A stretch of 64,000 nt of DNA from Spirochaetaceae bacterium. Lineage in GTDB: Bacteria; Spirochaetota; Leptospiria; Leptospirales; Leptonemataceae. Made by a program: the position numbers and the translations under genes. The DNA lies in NCBI GenBank assembly GCA_002730875.1, contig PCBI01000012.1:186001-250000 (forward strand). The letters are read 5' to 3'. Positions 1 through 8,936 of the stretch are shown here, piece after piece. The notes under the pieces were generated by a model. It was not told the DNA's origin and did not search any database. It was given only the letters and a program-made list of their open reading frames with translations. Positions within the stretch are counted from its first letter, which is position 1. Every line of letters starts with the position of its first letter.

Positions 1-376
1 TATGGCCGTCCACCATTACGTGGCCGTGGTTGATTAGCTGTCGAGCATCGAAGATACTTCTGGCCAGACCCAGTCGGTAAACCAGGGTCATCAGTCGGGA
101 TTCCAGCATGTACAGGAAGTTATCCGCTTTGTTCCCCTGCAGTTTGGAAGAACGTTCGAAGGTTTTGAAGAATTGCTTTTCCATCATCCCGTAGGTGAGA
201 CGAAGCTTTTGCTTTTCCAGTAGCTGTTCGCCGTAAGGAGAACGCTTTCTACGTCTTGAGCCGGGTCGATGCCCCGGAGCATAAGGTCTCTTGATTGATG
301 GACACTTGGGATGATTGTACAGGCAGTAGCCTACCGTACGGCAGATCTTGTGTTTTGGTTTTCTAATTGTAGCCAT
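1..376 (-). CDS. rpsD: 30S ribosomal protein S4 (rpsD), 3' end cut off by window edge
   Basis: Small-subunit protein S4, a primary 16S rRNA binder in 30S assembly. The first 125 residues are visible, from ATG at 376; the C-terminus lies outside the window. A GAGG stretch sits just upstream of the start. The rRNA-binding core is recognisable: [16 protein letters not shown] (residues 54-69), a [15 protein letters not shown] helix (89-105) and the S4 domain signature [14 protein letters not shown] (111-124). The N-terminus is unusual: it carries Cys at 12, 18 and 25 and a very basic RRRKR stretch (41-45), and lacks the RREG-type start common in bacterial S4. The sequence looks more like the chlamydial-type S4 than the Leptospira one I remember. 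No other ribosomal gene lies on its visible (5') side, so it is not in an ordinary alpha operon on that side. It may be the only S4 or a divergent second copy. Confidence 0.9.
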   Translation of the reverse strand, partial: MATIRKPKHKICRTVGYCLYNHPKCPSIKRPYAPGHRPGSRRRKRSPYGEQLLEKQKLRLTYGMMEKQFFKTFERSSKLQGNKADNFLYMLESRLMTLVYRLGLARSIFDARQLINHGHVMVDGH

Positions 377-961
377 TTTCCTCTAATTTGCCCGAATAGG
401 TGCGATTTGGCCTTGCAACAGATTCGGAGGCAGCCGCTAGATTGGTCCCGAAGGACGCGGTATCTCAGCTCAAGCCAGTTGAGCCTGCCAGACGTCAGAG
501 CGTCAGATTAGCGCCTCCTGTAAACTGAAAAAGGGCCGGATGGAGGCCTGGAAGTCGGTGAATCTCCCAAACGTCCCATAGCACCGAGTCCAGGGCCCGA
601 GCGGCCAGCGGCGCAAGGTTCCCGATGCAGGAAAACGGCTTCGTGCCGTAGACCGGTACGCCGCAGCGGCTCCTGCATGCACCGGATCGGACCTGCTAAC
701 ACCCGTTCCCACTCGCTCACACCTCTTCGCCCCCGTTGGCACGTCCGTCCCCGGCGACATAATCCGGGCGGGGTGCCGGAACCGCCAATCGAAGGACCTG
801 CACCACCATGGCCGAGTGAATTCGGAGTGCGGATGCCTCCCTGATTCTGCTTCGGCGAAGAGACAGCCCCTGGAGAAAATGGAAGAAGTCCTTTTCGGAT
901 CCGGGATAGGGTCCACACAATCCTGCTTGCCGGTGCTGGCCGGCCTGTGGACCTGTACGGG
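377..961. other. Gene-poor divergent region between rpsD and serB
   Basis: About 585 bp with no gene I can support. Both divergent promoters should lie here. Long open frames exist on the minus strand (503-1156) but run antisense into serB and have biased, low-information composition. No tRNA, tmRNA, RNase P or SRP RNA signature was recognised. Confidence 0.5.
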
Positions 962-2302
962 ATGTCTGATTCTTCCATTGCCGGTCCAATACCATCCCAC
1001 GAACCTGTACACAACAAGCTCCAGGAGGCCACTCGATCCGGTTTGCTCCTCATCAACATCTCTGGAGTGGACCGACCCGGGATTACCCGGTCCATAACAG
1101 AAGTGTTGTCCGCTTACAATGTTCAGATCCTGGATATGGGGCAATCGGTCATTCATGAGAGTCTTTCCCTGGGAATTCTAATTCGCATACCTCCGGAGCA
1201 GCAAGGGGCCCCGGTTCTGAAGGATCTGCTTTTTCGCGCCCATGACTTCGGTATTCCCATCAACTTCACTCCGGTGGACCAGAAGTCCTATGATCGATGG
1301 GTGATGCATGGCGGATTGCCGCGCTACATTGTTACCCTGCTTTCCCGGGATTTGCGGGCCAGGCATGTGCATCAGGTTACCCGGATTATTGCGGATCAGG
1401 GACTGAACATTAACTCCATTCGCAGGCTTTCCCGTCGCATCCCCGGAGACGAATTGGCGGACCTGGACCGTTCCGTTGAACCGGAAAAGCCAGTGGAAGG
1501 CAGCCAGCGACGCCCCCCGGTCTGTCTGGAATTTCAGGTAAGCGGGAACGATGTCGACTTTGCTCGCTTAAAGGAAACTCTGCTATCCGCCACTCAGCAA
1601 CTTGGCGTGGATATCGCATTCCAGAAAGACGATTTGTTTCGCAGGAATCGTCGTTTGATTGCATTCGATATGGATTCTACCCTGATTCAGGCGGAGGTTA
1701 TCGACGAGCTGGCAAAAGAAGCGGGCGTCGGCGAAGAGGTGTCGAAGATAACGGAAAGCGCCATGCGAGGCGAAATAGACTTTAACGAGAGCTTTCGCCG
1801 GCGGGTGGGGCTCCTAAAAGGTATGTCCACAGAATTTCTTGAAGGCATCTATGAACGATTGCCGGTTACGGAAGGCGCGCCGCACTTGATCAAGGTTCTG
1901 AAGTCCATGGGATACAAGACAGTGATTCTTTCCGGAGGCTTTACATTCTTTGGCGAAAGACTGCGAAAGCGTCTTGGTATGGACTATATCTTTGCCAACG
2001 AGCTTGTAATCCGAGACGGACATGTTACCGGCGAGGTCCAGGAACCGATTGTGAACGGTGAACGCAAAGCCGAACTACTGGGCGAGATTGCCGAAAAAGA
2101 AGGCGTGCGAAAGGAACAGGTGATTGCTGTAGGCGACGGGGCCAACGATCTACCAATGCTGGGAATGGCTGGCCTGGGCATCGCTTTCAGGGCAAAACCC
2201 GTTGTGCGAAAGGAAGCGGATCAGGCCATATCCAATTTGGGGCTGGATGCAATACTCTATCTGCTGGGATACAGGCACGAAGATTTTCCGGACGAATTGT
2301 AG
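962..2302 (+). CDS. serB: Phosphoserine phosphatase with N-terminal ACT domains (SerB)
   Basis: Cytoplasmic enzyme for the last step of serine synthesis, O-phosphoserine to serine plus phosphate. The N-terminal part (about 20-200) looks like two ACT-type regulatory regions: the first contains ISGVDRPGITRSITEVLSAY and the second RYIVTLLSRDLRARHVHQVT. The C-terminal HAD phosphatase starts at about residue 230 with AFDMDSTLIQAE; D236 is the nucleophile and D238 the general acid. Later motifs are VILSGGF (motif II Ser) and VGDGANDLPML (motif III/IV acidic residues). Length (446 aa) fits the long ACT-SerB class. An in-frame GTG at 947 is possible; I chose the ATG at 962, and neither has a convincing Shine-Dalgarno. 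It appears monocistronic. Confidence 0.92.
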   Translation: MSDSSIAGPIPSHEPVHNKLQEATRSGLLLINISGVDRPGITRSITEVLSAYNVQILDMGQSVIHESLSLGILIRIPPEQQGAPVLKDLLFRAHDFGIPINFTPVDQKSYDRWVMHGGLPRYIVTLLSRDLRARHVHQVTRIIADQGLNINSIRRLSRRIPGDELADLDRSVEPEKPVEGSQRRPPVCLEFQVSGNDVDFARLKETLLSATQQLGVDIAFQKDDLFRRNRRLIAFDMDSTLIQAEVIDELAKEAGVGEEVSKITESAMRGEIDFNESFRRRVGLLKGMSTEFLEGIYERLPVTEGAPHLIKVLKSMGYKTVILSGGFTFFGERLRKRLGMDYIFANELVIRDGHVTGEVQEPIVNGERKAELLGEIAEKEGVRKEQVIAVGDGANDLPMLGMAGLGIAFRAKPVVRKEADQAISNLGLDAILYLLGYRHEDFPDEL

Positions 2303-2473
2303 GTATCCGGGTCGTCCATGTGTCGACGACGTCCCGGCAGGTATCCCTCCATGCCGCTAAAGGTGGAGCCATCGCCGCATTCATCCCCGCCGCTATCTCG
2401 CGTTTTCGTTCCCGATTGGTGTCCATTCTCTGTCTGCTCGGGAACCTCGACGAGGCTGTGGGCCTTTCCGTTC

Positions 2474-2869
2474 CTAGCTCTCCGGATTGAACATGAGTTC
2501 TTTGAGAATGCCCTGGATCTTTTGTAGTCGCAATTCGCCTTCCACAGTTTCGTAGAACTCCGTAGAAGCGGCGGCCAGCGACTTCAAGAATGGCTCCACA
2601 AGCGTGGGGTCGTCCCCGCCCCAGCGGTTTCGGATTTCCAGGCCTGCCATATCCCCTTCCACGATTAGAATGTGATCGCGAAGCTCTTGCGCCGAGTCTG
2701 GCAGCCCCTCTGGCTCCATTCGGTAACAGGCGGCCAGGAATTCTGCAGTATTGGAGGCCGGAATCCTGGACAGGATTTGTTGCACCACGGAAAGCATGTT
2801 CAGGCGTACAACAGAGATCTGTACAGAAGGACATTGCTCCACATGCAGCTCATAGACTTCCTTTTCCAT
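2474..2869 (-). CDS. Hypothetical acidic protein, 131 aa
   Basis: I do not recognise the family. The protein is soluble-looking and acidic, without signal peptide or membrane segment, and mostly predicted helical (for example LNMLSVVQQILSRIPASNTA and a C-terminal RLQKIQGILKELMF helix). Composition is that of a real protein, and it is the only plausible frame in this interval. It is convergent with serB and divergent from the UbiB-like gene; the three-copy repeat tract at 2888-3000 lies directly upstream of its ATG. No ribosome-binding site is evident. A secretion-chaperone-like or small regulatory role would be speculation. Confidence 0.6.
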   Translation of the reverse strand: MEKEVYELHVEQCPSVQISVVRLNMLSVVQQILSRIPASNTAEFLAACYRMEPEGLPDSAQELRDHILIVEGDMAGLEIRNRWGGDDPTLVEPFLKSLAAASTEFYETVEGELRLQKIQGILKELMFNPES

Positions 2870-3218
2870 AGAACTACGATAGCCCCGCGGTGTGACAGGA
2901 ATTGTGGTGCTGGATAGATGGTCCGGCGGTGTGACCGAAATTGTGGCGCTGGATAGATAGACCAGTGATGTGCCCTGAATTATGGTTCTGGGTAGTACCG
3001 AAATACTGGCTTCTGCCTCAGGCCGTGATCGTCCGGAGCCACCGGGGATTATCGAAAGCTATTCGATCTTCTTCCTTTTTCGGGTCTTTCTCAGGCCTTT
3101 CGGGTCTTCGGAAATCGGTCCGGGCGGCCGCTGAAGGACCGGTGGATTGTCATTTATACGGAAGCAGTCAGCGTGAAAAAGAACCGATCCCGGATCGACA
3201 ATTCATTTAACTGAATTA
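2870..3218. other. Divergent intergenic region holding the repeat tract
   Basis: About 350 bp. The left third is the tandem repeat; the rest (3001-3218) has no gene or RNA I can recognise. Promoters for both flanking genes are expected here, but no clear -35/-10 pair was identified. Confidence 0.5.
2888..3000. repeat. Three imperfect tandem repeats, period 39-40 bp
   Basis: Copies begin near 2888, 2927 and 2967. The shared core is GGTGTGAC, then GAATTGTGG, then GCTGGATAG; the third copy is the most diverged (GATGTGCC / GAATTATGG / TCTGGGTAG). The tract sits between the divergent genes at 2869 (minus) and 3219 (plus), so it may carry repeated regulatory sites or simply be a degenerate minisatellite. 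Confidence 0.75.
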
Positions 3219-4619
3219 GTGAACGATAACGACTCCCCATCCAGTTCCTCTGATCCCGGCCCTGCGGAGCAAAACTCGTCCGGGCCCAAATCCGGCTTCT
3301 CCCGCAGCAGTTCTCTTGGCAGTCTTGTGGGTGGGCTGGGCGCATCGCTTCTCGGCGCCTTTGTGCGAAAACCATTCCAGAATGAGGCGAAACGCGCCGG
3401 TTTCCTCGAGCAGATGTGGCTGAAAGAGGCCGAGCGTATGGTGAGCAAGCTGGGCGAGCTCAAAGGAGCGGCCATGAAGCTCGGGCAGATGCTCAGCCTG
3501 CATGAGCACATTCTCCCTCCGGAAGCGGCGCGCATACTGTCCGGATTGCAAAAGGCTGCGCCGCCGGTACCCTTCGCCACCATCGAAAAGGTTCTGAAAG
3601 AAGAACTGGGGTCCAGAATGGAACTTGTAGCAAGCATAGAAGCGGAGCCCTTTGCATCTGCCAGTATTGGTCAGGTGCATCGGGGTAAGCTGAAAGACGG
3701 CAGCGATGTGGTCTTCAAGGTCCAGTATCCCGGCGTGGACCGCGCTGTGCGACAGGACATCAAACAGCTGCGATGGATGGCCGGACCCATGGTGAACTTC
3801 TTTACCGGCGGTTCTGCCGGACCTATCTTCGATGAACTCGAAGAAGTGATGGTCCAGGAGCTGGACTATTTACAGGAGATGAGCAACCTGGAAGAGATGC
3901 AGGCGCTTCTTGATCATGATCATAATCGCGTGGTGCCCAGGGGCTTTCGAGAGCTGAGCTCTAGGAGGGTGCTTACGCTGGAGTTTGCGGAAGGCTTGAG
4001 TTTCGACGATGCCCTTTCTCCGAATATAGATCAGGAACTGCGAAACACCTGGGCCCAGGCCCTGGCCCGAACCTTTGCCCAGGGCGTCTTTTCCAGGCGA
4101 TTTCTTCATGCTGACCCGAATGCAGGGAACTTTGCCTTTCGCATGGATGGATCGCTGGTGCTCTATGATTTTGGATGTATGAAGCGGGTACCCCATACAA
4201 TTTCCCGGGGTTATGGCGACATCATTCGTGCCGTTCTGGGCGGACATGATGAAGCCATTCCTGAAATACTGAAGAATATTGGCATCCATCGCGGGGACGG
4301 ACGTCCCGTAGAGCTGGATCTGCTCAAGCCGCATGCGGACCTGGTAAGGCAGGTATTCGGAAACGATGGATACACCTTCGGCGAAGATAAGGCGCTCTAC
4401 GATGCGATCTTTGAGCTGGGCCGAGCCCAGTGGTTCGATTCGCTGGGAATAAAATTTCCCGCCGAAATTCTCTTTATCCATCGCACTTTAGGTGGTTACT
4501 TTGGGAATTTCAGCAAATTAAAGGCCTGTGGGCCCTGGCGAAGCATTTTACTCGAGGCGCTGGATGAGGCGGATTCCATCGATGGCATTCGCAGGGACGA
4601 AACCCTGGCGATTCGATAA
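3219..4619 (+). CDS. ABC1/UbiB-family atypical kinase-like protein
   Basis: Protein-kinase-like fold of the ABC1/ADCK/UbiB family, usually linked to quinone biosynthesis or lipid homeostasis as an ATPase rather than a protein kinase. Visible hallmarks are the KxGQ motif (K87-L-G-Q90), the Ala/Ser-rich nucleotide loop SASIGQVHRG (147-156, replacing a P-loop), the VAIK-like lysine K167 in VVFKVQYPG, the catalytic segment FLHADPNAGNF, and the metal-binding DFG in LYDFGCMK. The first 45 residues are Ser/Gly-rich and probably disordered. No C-terminal membrane helices like those of E. coli UbiB are apparent, so it resembles the soluble AarF/COQ8-like group. The start is a GTG at 3219. No quinone genes are nearby, so the substrate pathway is unknown. 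Confidence 0.85.
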   Translation: MNDNDSPSSSSDPGPAEQNSSGPKSGFSRSSSLGSLVGGLGASLLGAFVRKPFQNEAKRAGFLEQMWLKEAERMVSKLGELKGAAMKLGQMLSLHEHILPPEAARILSGLQKAAPPVPFATIEKVLKEELGSRMELVASIEAEPFASASIGQVHRGKLKDGSDVVFKVQYPGVDRAVRQDIKQLRWMAGPMVNFFTGGSAGPIFDELEEVMVQELDYLQEMSNLEEMQALLDHDHNRVVPRGFRELSSRRVLTLEFAEGLSFDDALSPNIDQELRNTWAQALARTFAQGVFSRRFLHADPNAGNFAFRMDGSLVLYDFGCMKRVPHTISRGYGDIIRAVLGGHDEAIPEILKNIGIHRGDGRPVELDLLKPHADLVRQVFGNDGYTFGEDKALYDAIFELGRAQWFDSLGIKFPAEILFIHRTLGGYFGNFSKLKACGPWRSILLEALDEADSIDGIRRDETLAIR

Positions 4620-4762
4620 ATCCGATTCTCTTCATACGGGATCCATGGTGACGAATCGTGGTGAGGAGGTTATTTCCGGTATTAATTTCGGGGATTGATG
4701 CGTCGGTCCGGAATCCTGTGTCATCCCGGTTGCCGTTTTCCACTTCTGCTATAGGTTCAGGA

Positions 4763-4795
4763 CGGCAAAGAAAAAGGGGCCGTGCGGCCCCAGCT
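4763..4795 (-). terminator. Rho-independent terminator of dps
   Basis: On the minus strand a 6-bp GC stem GGGGCC / GGCCCC with loop GCAC (4791-4776) is followed by CTTTTTCTTT. It lies about 50 bp beyond the dps stop codon. Confidence 0.85.
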
Positions 4796-4843
4796 TCCTT
4801 TCAGTTATCGCCCTTTCTTTTTTTGACGCTTCCATTGGGCCAA

Positions 4844-5320
4844 TCAGGCCAGCAGGCTTCGAAGCATCCAGGCAGTCTTTTCGTGCACGTGCAGTCTCTG
4901 TGTAAGCATATCCACGGTGGCTTCGTCGTTCCCTTCCTCAGCGGCGGGGAACGCATCTCTCAAAGTTCGAATGGTTGTTTCTTGCGCCTCTACCAGATTG
5001 CCGAGCATATCCTTCGCGGCAGGCACATCTTTGTCCTCTTTGATGCTCGTCAGAGCGCCAAATTCGGCATAGCTACCCGGAGCGTAGTGCCCCAGCGCTC
5101 GAATTCGTTCGGCTATTTCGTCCACAGCTGTCCAGAGTTCGTTGTACTGATCCATGAACATGCGATGCAGAGTGTCGAACATGGGGCCGGTTACGTTCCA
5201 GTGGTAGTTGTGGGTTTTCAAATAGAGTGTATAGGTATCCGCCAGAACCTTTTTGAGCCCATCCACAATGCGGGCTCTGTCTTCTTCGGGAATTCCTGTG
5301 TTCATTGCTGCCAGATTCAT
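4844..5320 (-). CDS. dps: Dps-family DNA-binding ferritin-like protein
   Basis: Mini-ferritin that oxidises Fe(II) with hydrogen peroxide and stores iron in a dodecamer, protecting DNA. The Dps intersubunit ferroxidase signature is clear: [20 protein letters not shown] (residues 36-55) followed by [20 protein letters not shown], giving the expected His, Asp and Glu ligands. Length (158 aa) is normal. A strong AGGAGG sits just upstream of the ATG at 5320. The upstream region has an extended -10 (TGCTATACT, minus strand) with a PerR-like palindrome over the -35 region, pointing to peroxide-responsive control. It ends at a strong terminator and is monocistronic. Confidence 0.95.
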   Translation of the reverse strand: MNLAAMNTGIPEEDRARIVDGLKKVLADTYTLYLKTHNYHWNVTGPMFDTLHRMFMDQYNELWTAVDEIAERIRALGHYAPGSYAEFGALTSIKEDKDVPAAKDMLGNLVEAQETTIRTLRDAFPAAEEGNDEATVDMLTQRLHVHEKTAWMLRSLLA

Positions 5321-5366
5321 ATTTTTCCTCCTGTGAATGACCGGTTGCTCTTCATTTTTCTAATGT

Positions 5367-5376
5367 AGTATAGCAG
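5367..5376 (-). promoter_or_regulatory. Extended -10 promoter element of dps
   Basis: Reading the minus strand, TGCTATACT (TG-n-TATACT) ends at 5367, about 47 bp before the dps start codon. The matching -35 is weak, as often with extended -10 promoters, and falls inside the PerR-like box. Confidence 0.55.
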
Positions 5377-5384
5377 TTCTGAAT

Positions 5385-5399
5385 TTAGAATAATTCTAA
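5385..5399. promoter_or_regulatory. PerR/Fur-type operator upstream of dps
   Basis: A perfect 7-1-7 palindrome, TTAGAAT-A-ATTCTAA. It differs from the PerR-box consensus TTATAAT-N-ATTATAA only at one symmetric position per arm. It overlaps the -35 region of the dps promoter, the expected site for repression by a peroxide-sensing Fur-family protein. PerR itself is not in this window. Confidence 0.65.
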
Positions 5400-5730
5400 A
5401 TCAGCTTAATTGCAACTCTTTTTCTGTCAAACCCCTGATAATGGGACGGATTTTTCTAATCCCTGGGGCAAACTCCACAAATCATAGAATGCCAGTGTGG
5501 AGGGAGCTGCCAGTGGCGGGTAGGCGGGCCTGATCTTGGCCGCTGATACCTCCGCGCCAGGTCCGGGCGGAGACCGGGATGCGGCCACATCGGAACTCGG
5601 TAAGCGGCAGCTTGTCTTGCTCTTTCCCGGGAAACATCTATCATTTCGTTCCCATGGATTCATCAGACAGGAACCAAAAAAGTTAGAAAACTCTCTGGAA
5701 CCATCGCCCATTCCTGCATGAACTGCATCC
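5400..5730. other. Divergent region between dps and the fusion gene
   Basis: About 330 bp without a supportable gene. It must contain the promoter of the 5731 gene, but no clear -35/-10 pair or ribosome-binding site was seen. Confidence 0.4.
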
Positions 5731-8664
5731 ATGCTTGCCTATGGACAAAAGGAAGGCTTGCCTTCCGAGATACAGCGGGATGATACCACCGGCTTTCCCC
5801 TGCTTTCCGAATCGGACGGAATACTCCAGTTGATCCTGGCCTATCTTGAGCTTCCCTATTCTGTGACCGAGCACGGATGCGGAAAAAAGGCCAGTCTGAT
5901 CATTGAATATCTTCTGAAACTGGGCATTCCCGCCTACGGCCTGGCCCGGGGGATGGCCATGGAACCGGACATGTCGCCTTCTGCCATGGTAGAGACCGAC
6001 TATCGCGGGCGGCCTCATGCCCTGGTCGCCAGCAATCCGCTCCACGAGCTCTGCGATCTAAACGATGCGAGGCTCACTGATATGCTGTTAAAAACATGCA
6101 GTAACGTGGATGCGAAGGAAGGGTTGATACATGCCGGACACTACATTCTTCGAAACGATGCGAAGGTACAGTTCGTTCAGGCTCGCAGCCATATCTATCC
6201 CATACTCTGGTTCTGGGATCCTCAAGGGAACAAAGCTGTGCGAAAAGTGATCGATCCCAGTCTGGATCGTACACGATTGTTCGATCCTTCCGAAGTCAGG
6301 ATACTCCTGCACTCGGAAGAAGCCCTGATGTTTCAGGCGCCGCTGCTCGGCTATTTCCGTCTGGATGTGTTCTCGCTTACAGACAAACAGCGGCAGAGTC
6401 TTCTAAAGCGATTTGAGTCCGGCGAATTTGTGTCCGATCTGGAAGAGCTTAACGATCGAATCGAAGACCTGGATCAGGATGAACATGCCCGGCTCATTCG
6501 AGCTATGAACGGCGCACAGCAGGGCTCCCTGGGCGATCCTACCACCTGGACCTATGCGAACAATTTGCAGGGATGGGAGCGCGCTCAGGACGAACAACAG
6601 ATGGTAAATACCGGTAGAGGAGAGGCGCTCCGTTTTCAAAGAAGAGCGCTGATTCGTGCCCGGGAAGGCAAAGCCGGCGATGCGCCTGCTCGCCGCGCGG
6701 ACCTACGAAACACAATAGATGAAAATGAAATAATGCGGATCTGTAGCGAAGACGCTGAATGGTCGGCCCGGGCCCTGGCTCCCCTGGCGGACGTAACCAT
6801 GACGGCGGTGTATTTCCATTCGCTCCTGGCCTTGTCCGAGGCCATGAAAACCGGCGAAAGCCTGCTGGACTACATTACCGATCCCGGGTTGCTGCACCGG
6901 GCCCGAGGGCTGGGCGTTCGTCTACGAAGAAGAGTGGACTGGTTGGCCGAAGCCTCATTAAATCTGGAGGGCGAAATCGATGCACGGGCGCTCAGCCAGC
7001 CGTATTTTGAAGCGGCCCTGGAAACCATTCGGCAGATGAATGTAGCGGGTCTTCATTGCTGCATCGATAAAGCCGGCAACATCCACGGACTTCTCCTTCA
7101 TGACGAAGAAGCCTATGAGATTCGGCGAAACGGTTCGGTGGCGGGCTATCTTTCGAATTCTGTGCATCATATATCGCATATCGACTCGGTGAAGAATGCC
7201 GGCCGGTTTGACGGAAGACTGGGCGTGGCCGGCGGAATCGAGGTGGCGCACATCGTACACGATCTTCGCAAATATTTCGACCACACTCTTTTGCCGTCGC
7301 AGGGAGAGTTCCGGGTGCGAAGCCACGTTTCTGCATTTCTCGGCGAAGAAATGACCTTTACCGGAGAAGGGGTTTCCATGCCCGGAAGCGGGGCCGTTGC
7401 CGGCCGCGCTTCGCCGGAGTCCATCTACAAAATGAAAAACAACGAAGGAGAACTGTTTTTGGATCGCTTCCTGGCATTTCTTCGCTGGATGGCCGAAAAA
7501 CACAAAGCCGGCAGAGTAGTGCTTCTGAACCAGTTCCCCGACCGGGCCAGCGACCAGGAGCTACTGGATGTATGCTTCGATCCAACTCATTTCTACTCCA
7601 GGCATTCCTTTGAACGGCACATTGAACAGGGCCCTTTGCTGGACAGACTCTCCGTACCCATGGCCCTTGTGTCCCGCATTATGGGTATTCACCAGGAGGA
7701 CTTCTTTTTTACCGGCCACCAATCCGAGTCGGCTGCCCTGGAATTTGATGCCCGGATGCGGGATCTCTGCTTCGAAGAGGATTTTCGAGATGTGCGAATA
7801 ACGGTGGGGATCCTCACCGGCAGGGAAGACTATCGCTCTCATGAAGATGCGAGCTACTCCATGCGGTGGACGCTGGATGGGGAGCTGAATCATGCCGGAG
7901 CCACAATGGTACAGGATCGCAAAGATCCGGGAGTGGCCGCTTCCCGGCTTGCGCGCAGGTTTCGGGAGTTGGCGGAGGAAAGGAGAAAGCATTACCCTGA
8001 TCTCCAGGCAATGGTGGGAAACGTACGCTTCTATCCTGGGACAAACCGAAACGTAATTCCTGGATCGGTAAGTTTGACTCTGGCCCTCAAAGGGGGCATT
8101 CCGGTGGAGGAGTGCGAAAGCATTTCTCAGGAACTGCAGGGCTTCGCCGTAGGTACCCTGGCCAAGAGAGTGAGCGCAGGCGGGGAGGGCGTCACCCTCT
8201 CCAGAGTGGATAGGATGAGCTACGTTAACGTCTACAATCAGACCAGGCTTTCGATTGACCTTCGCACGGACACGGAAGACTGCACAGAAAACTTCCGGAG
8301 GCGAATCGACGAAGTGGTGAGCGATCTTAAGGCCAGGTTTGATGTAACAATAGAATCCTCGATGCAACAGAATGTGAAGCCTTATAGTCTGGCCGAGTCC
8401 GGTCAGGTGTTGCTAATGGAGCGTAGTTATGGCGGCAGTCACAATCCCCACGAGGCTGAACTACAAACGGATCTAACCAGGGCGACTCTGTTGCAGCTTA
8501 CGGTCCTGAAAGAGTTGCTACAGAGGAAGGACCTGGAGGGCTTGAATCTTTATCGATTTACAGAGAAAAAAATTCCTTCGCAGTACAGAGAGCGGTTGGA
8601 GGGATTCATATCCGGAGCGCTTCACGACACCTGCAATGTCGCGGCGGCAGCGTCCGGTGGCTGA
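5731..8664 (+). CDS. Fusion of protein-glutaminase-like domain with M20 carbamoylase/hydantoinase-like metallohydrolase, 977 aa
   Basis: Two catalytic domains on one chain. The N-terminal part (about 1-200) resembles protein-glutaminase/transglutaminase-like enzymes: Cys50 in EHGCGKKASL, His154 in ARSHIYPILWFWD and Asp175 in KVIDPSL give the Cys-His-Asp order and the family's xVIDPSL motif. Residues about 200-370 are unassigned. The C-terminal part is an M20 amidase of the N-carbamoyl-amino-acid hydrolase/allantoate amidohydrolase type: H483-x-D485, D494 in GRFDGRLGV, GEE (E539/E540), H630 in RHIEQGPLLD, NHAGAT, the RNVIPGSV dimerisation-domain motif and H904. Spacing H483-D494-E540 matches the AllC-type ligand set. 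No signal peptide is seen, so cytoplasmic action is inferred. Both activities would release ammonia from amide or ureido groups, but the substrate is unknown. The ATG at 5731 lacks a clear Shine-Dalgarno. Confidence 0.8.
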   Translation: MLAYGQKEGLPSEIQRDDTTGFPLLSESDGILQLILAYLELPYSVTEHGCGKKASLIIEYLLKLGIPAYGLARGMAMEPDMSPSAMVETDYRGRPHALVASNPLHELCDLNDARLTDMLLKTCSNVDAKEGLIHAGHYILRNDAKVQFVQARSHIYPILWFWDPQGNKAVRKVIDPSLDRTRLFDPSEVRILLHSEEALMFQAPLLGYFRLDVFSLTDKQRQSLLKRFESGEFVSDLEELNDRIEDLDQDEHARLIRAMNGAQQGSLGDPTTWTYANNLQGWERAQDEQQMVNTGRGEALRFQRRALIRAREGKAGDAPARRADLRNTIDENEIMRICSEDAEWSARALAPLADVTMTAVYFHSLLALSEAMKTGESLLDYITDPGLLHRARGLGVRLRRRVDWLAEASLNLEGEIDARALSQPYFEAALETIRQMNVAGLHCCIDKAGNIHGLLLHDEEAYEIRRNGSVAGYLSNSVHHISHIDSVKNAGRFDGRLGVAGGIEVAHIVHDLRKYFDHTLLPSQGEFRVRSHVSAFLGEEMTFTGEGVSMPGSGAVAGRASPESIYKMKNNEGELFLDRFLAFLRWMAEKHKAGRVVLLNQFPDRASDQELLDVCFDPTHFYSRHSFERHIEQGPLLDRLSVPMALVSRIMGIHQEDFFFTGHQSESAALEFDARMRDLCFEEDFRDVRITVGILTGREDYRSHEDASYSMRWTLDGELNHAGATMVQDRKDPGVAASRLARRFRELAEERRKHYPDLQAMVGNVRFYPGTNRNVIPGSVSLTLALKGGIPVEECESISQELQGFAVGTLAKRVSAGGEGVTLSRVDRMSYVNVYNQTRLSIDLRTDTEDCTENFRRRIDEVVSDLKARFDVTIESSMQQNVKPYSLAESGQVLLMERSYGGSHNPHEAELQTDLTRATLLQLTVLKELLQRKDLEGLNLYRFTEKKIPSQYRERLEGFISGALHDTCNVAAAASGG

Positions 8665-8936
8665 GGACTTTTCATTAGCCGACCCAACGGCCCCCCCGAA
8701 GAGGGATTGACCATCAACATTCTGCGAGAATCAGCGCATCCAGCATTCGCTTTCGGCGCCAAACGAGCATAGTGGTGATCTTCAGCGGGAAACCAGCAGC
8801 CTGATCAATCCTGCTAATGGCAAAACCAGCGACTTGAGCAGTCAGTCAATGGGGACCGACCAAATTGACCGATACCGCTTTCCGTAATGCCATTGAGTGC
8901 GAAGCGGTCGGTGCCGAAACCCGCCGTCTGGCGGTT

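Noticed and set aside
503-1156. Long minus-strand open frames (217 and 195 codons) upstream of and into serB
   Set aside because: They are antisense to the serB N-terminus, have Arg/Gly/Pro-rich shadow-like composition and no recognisable domain or ribosome-binding site.
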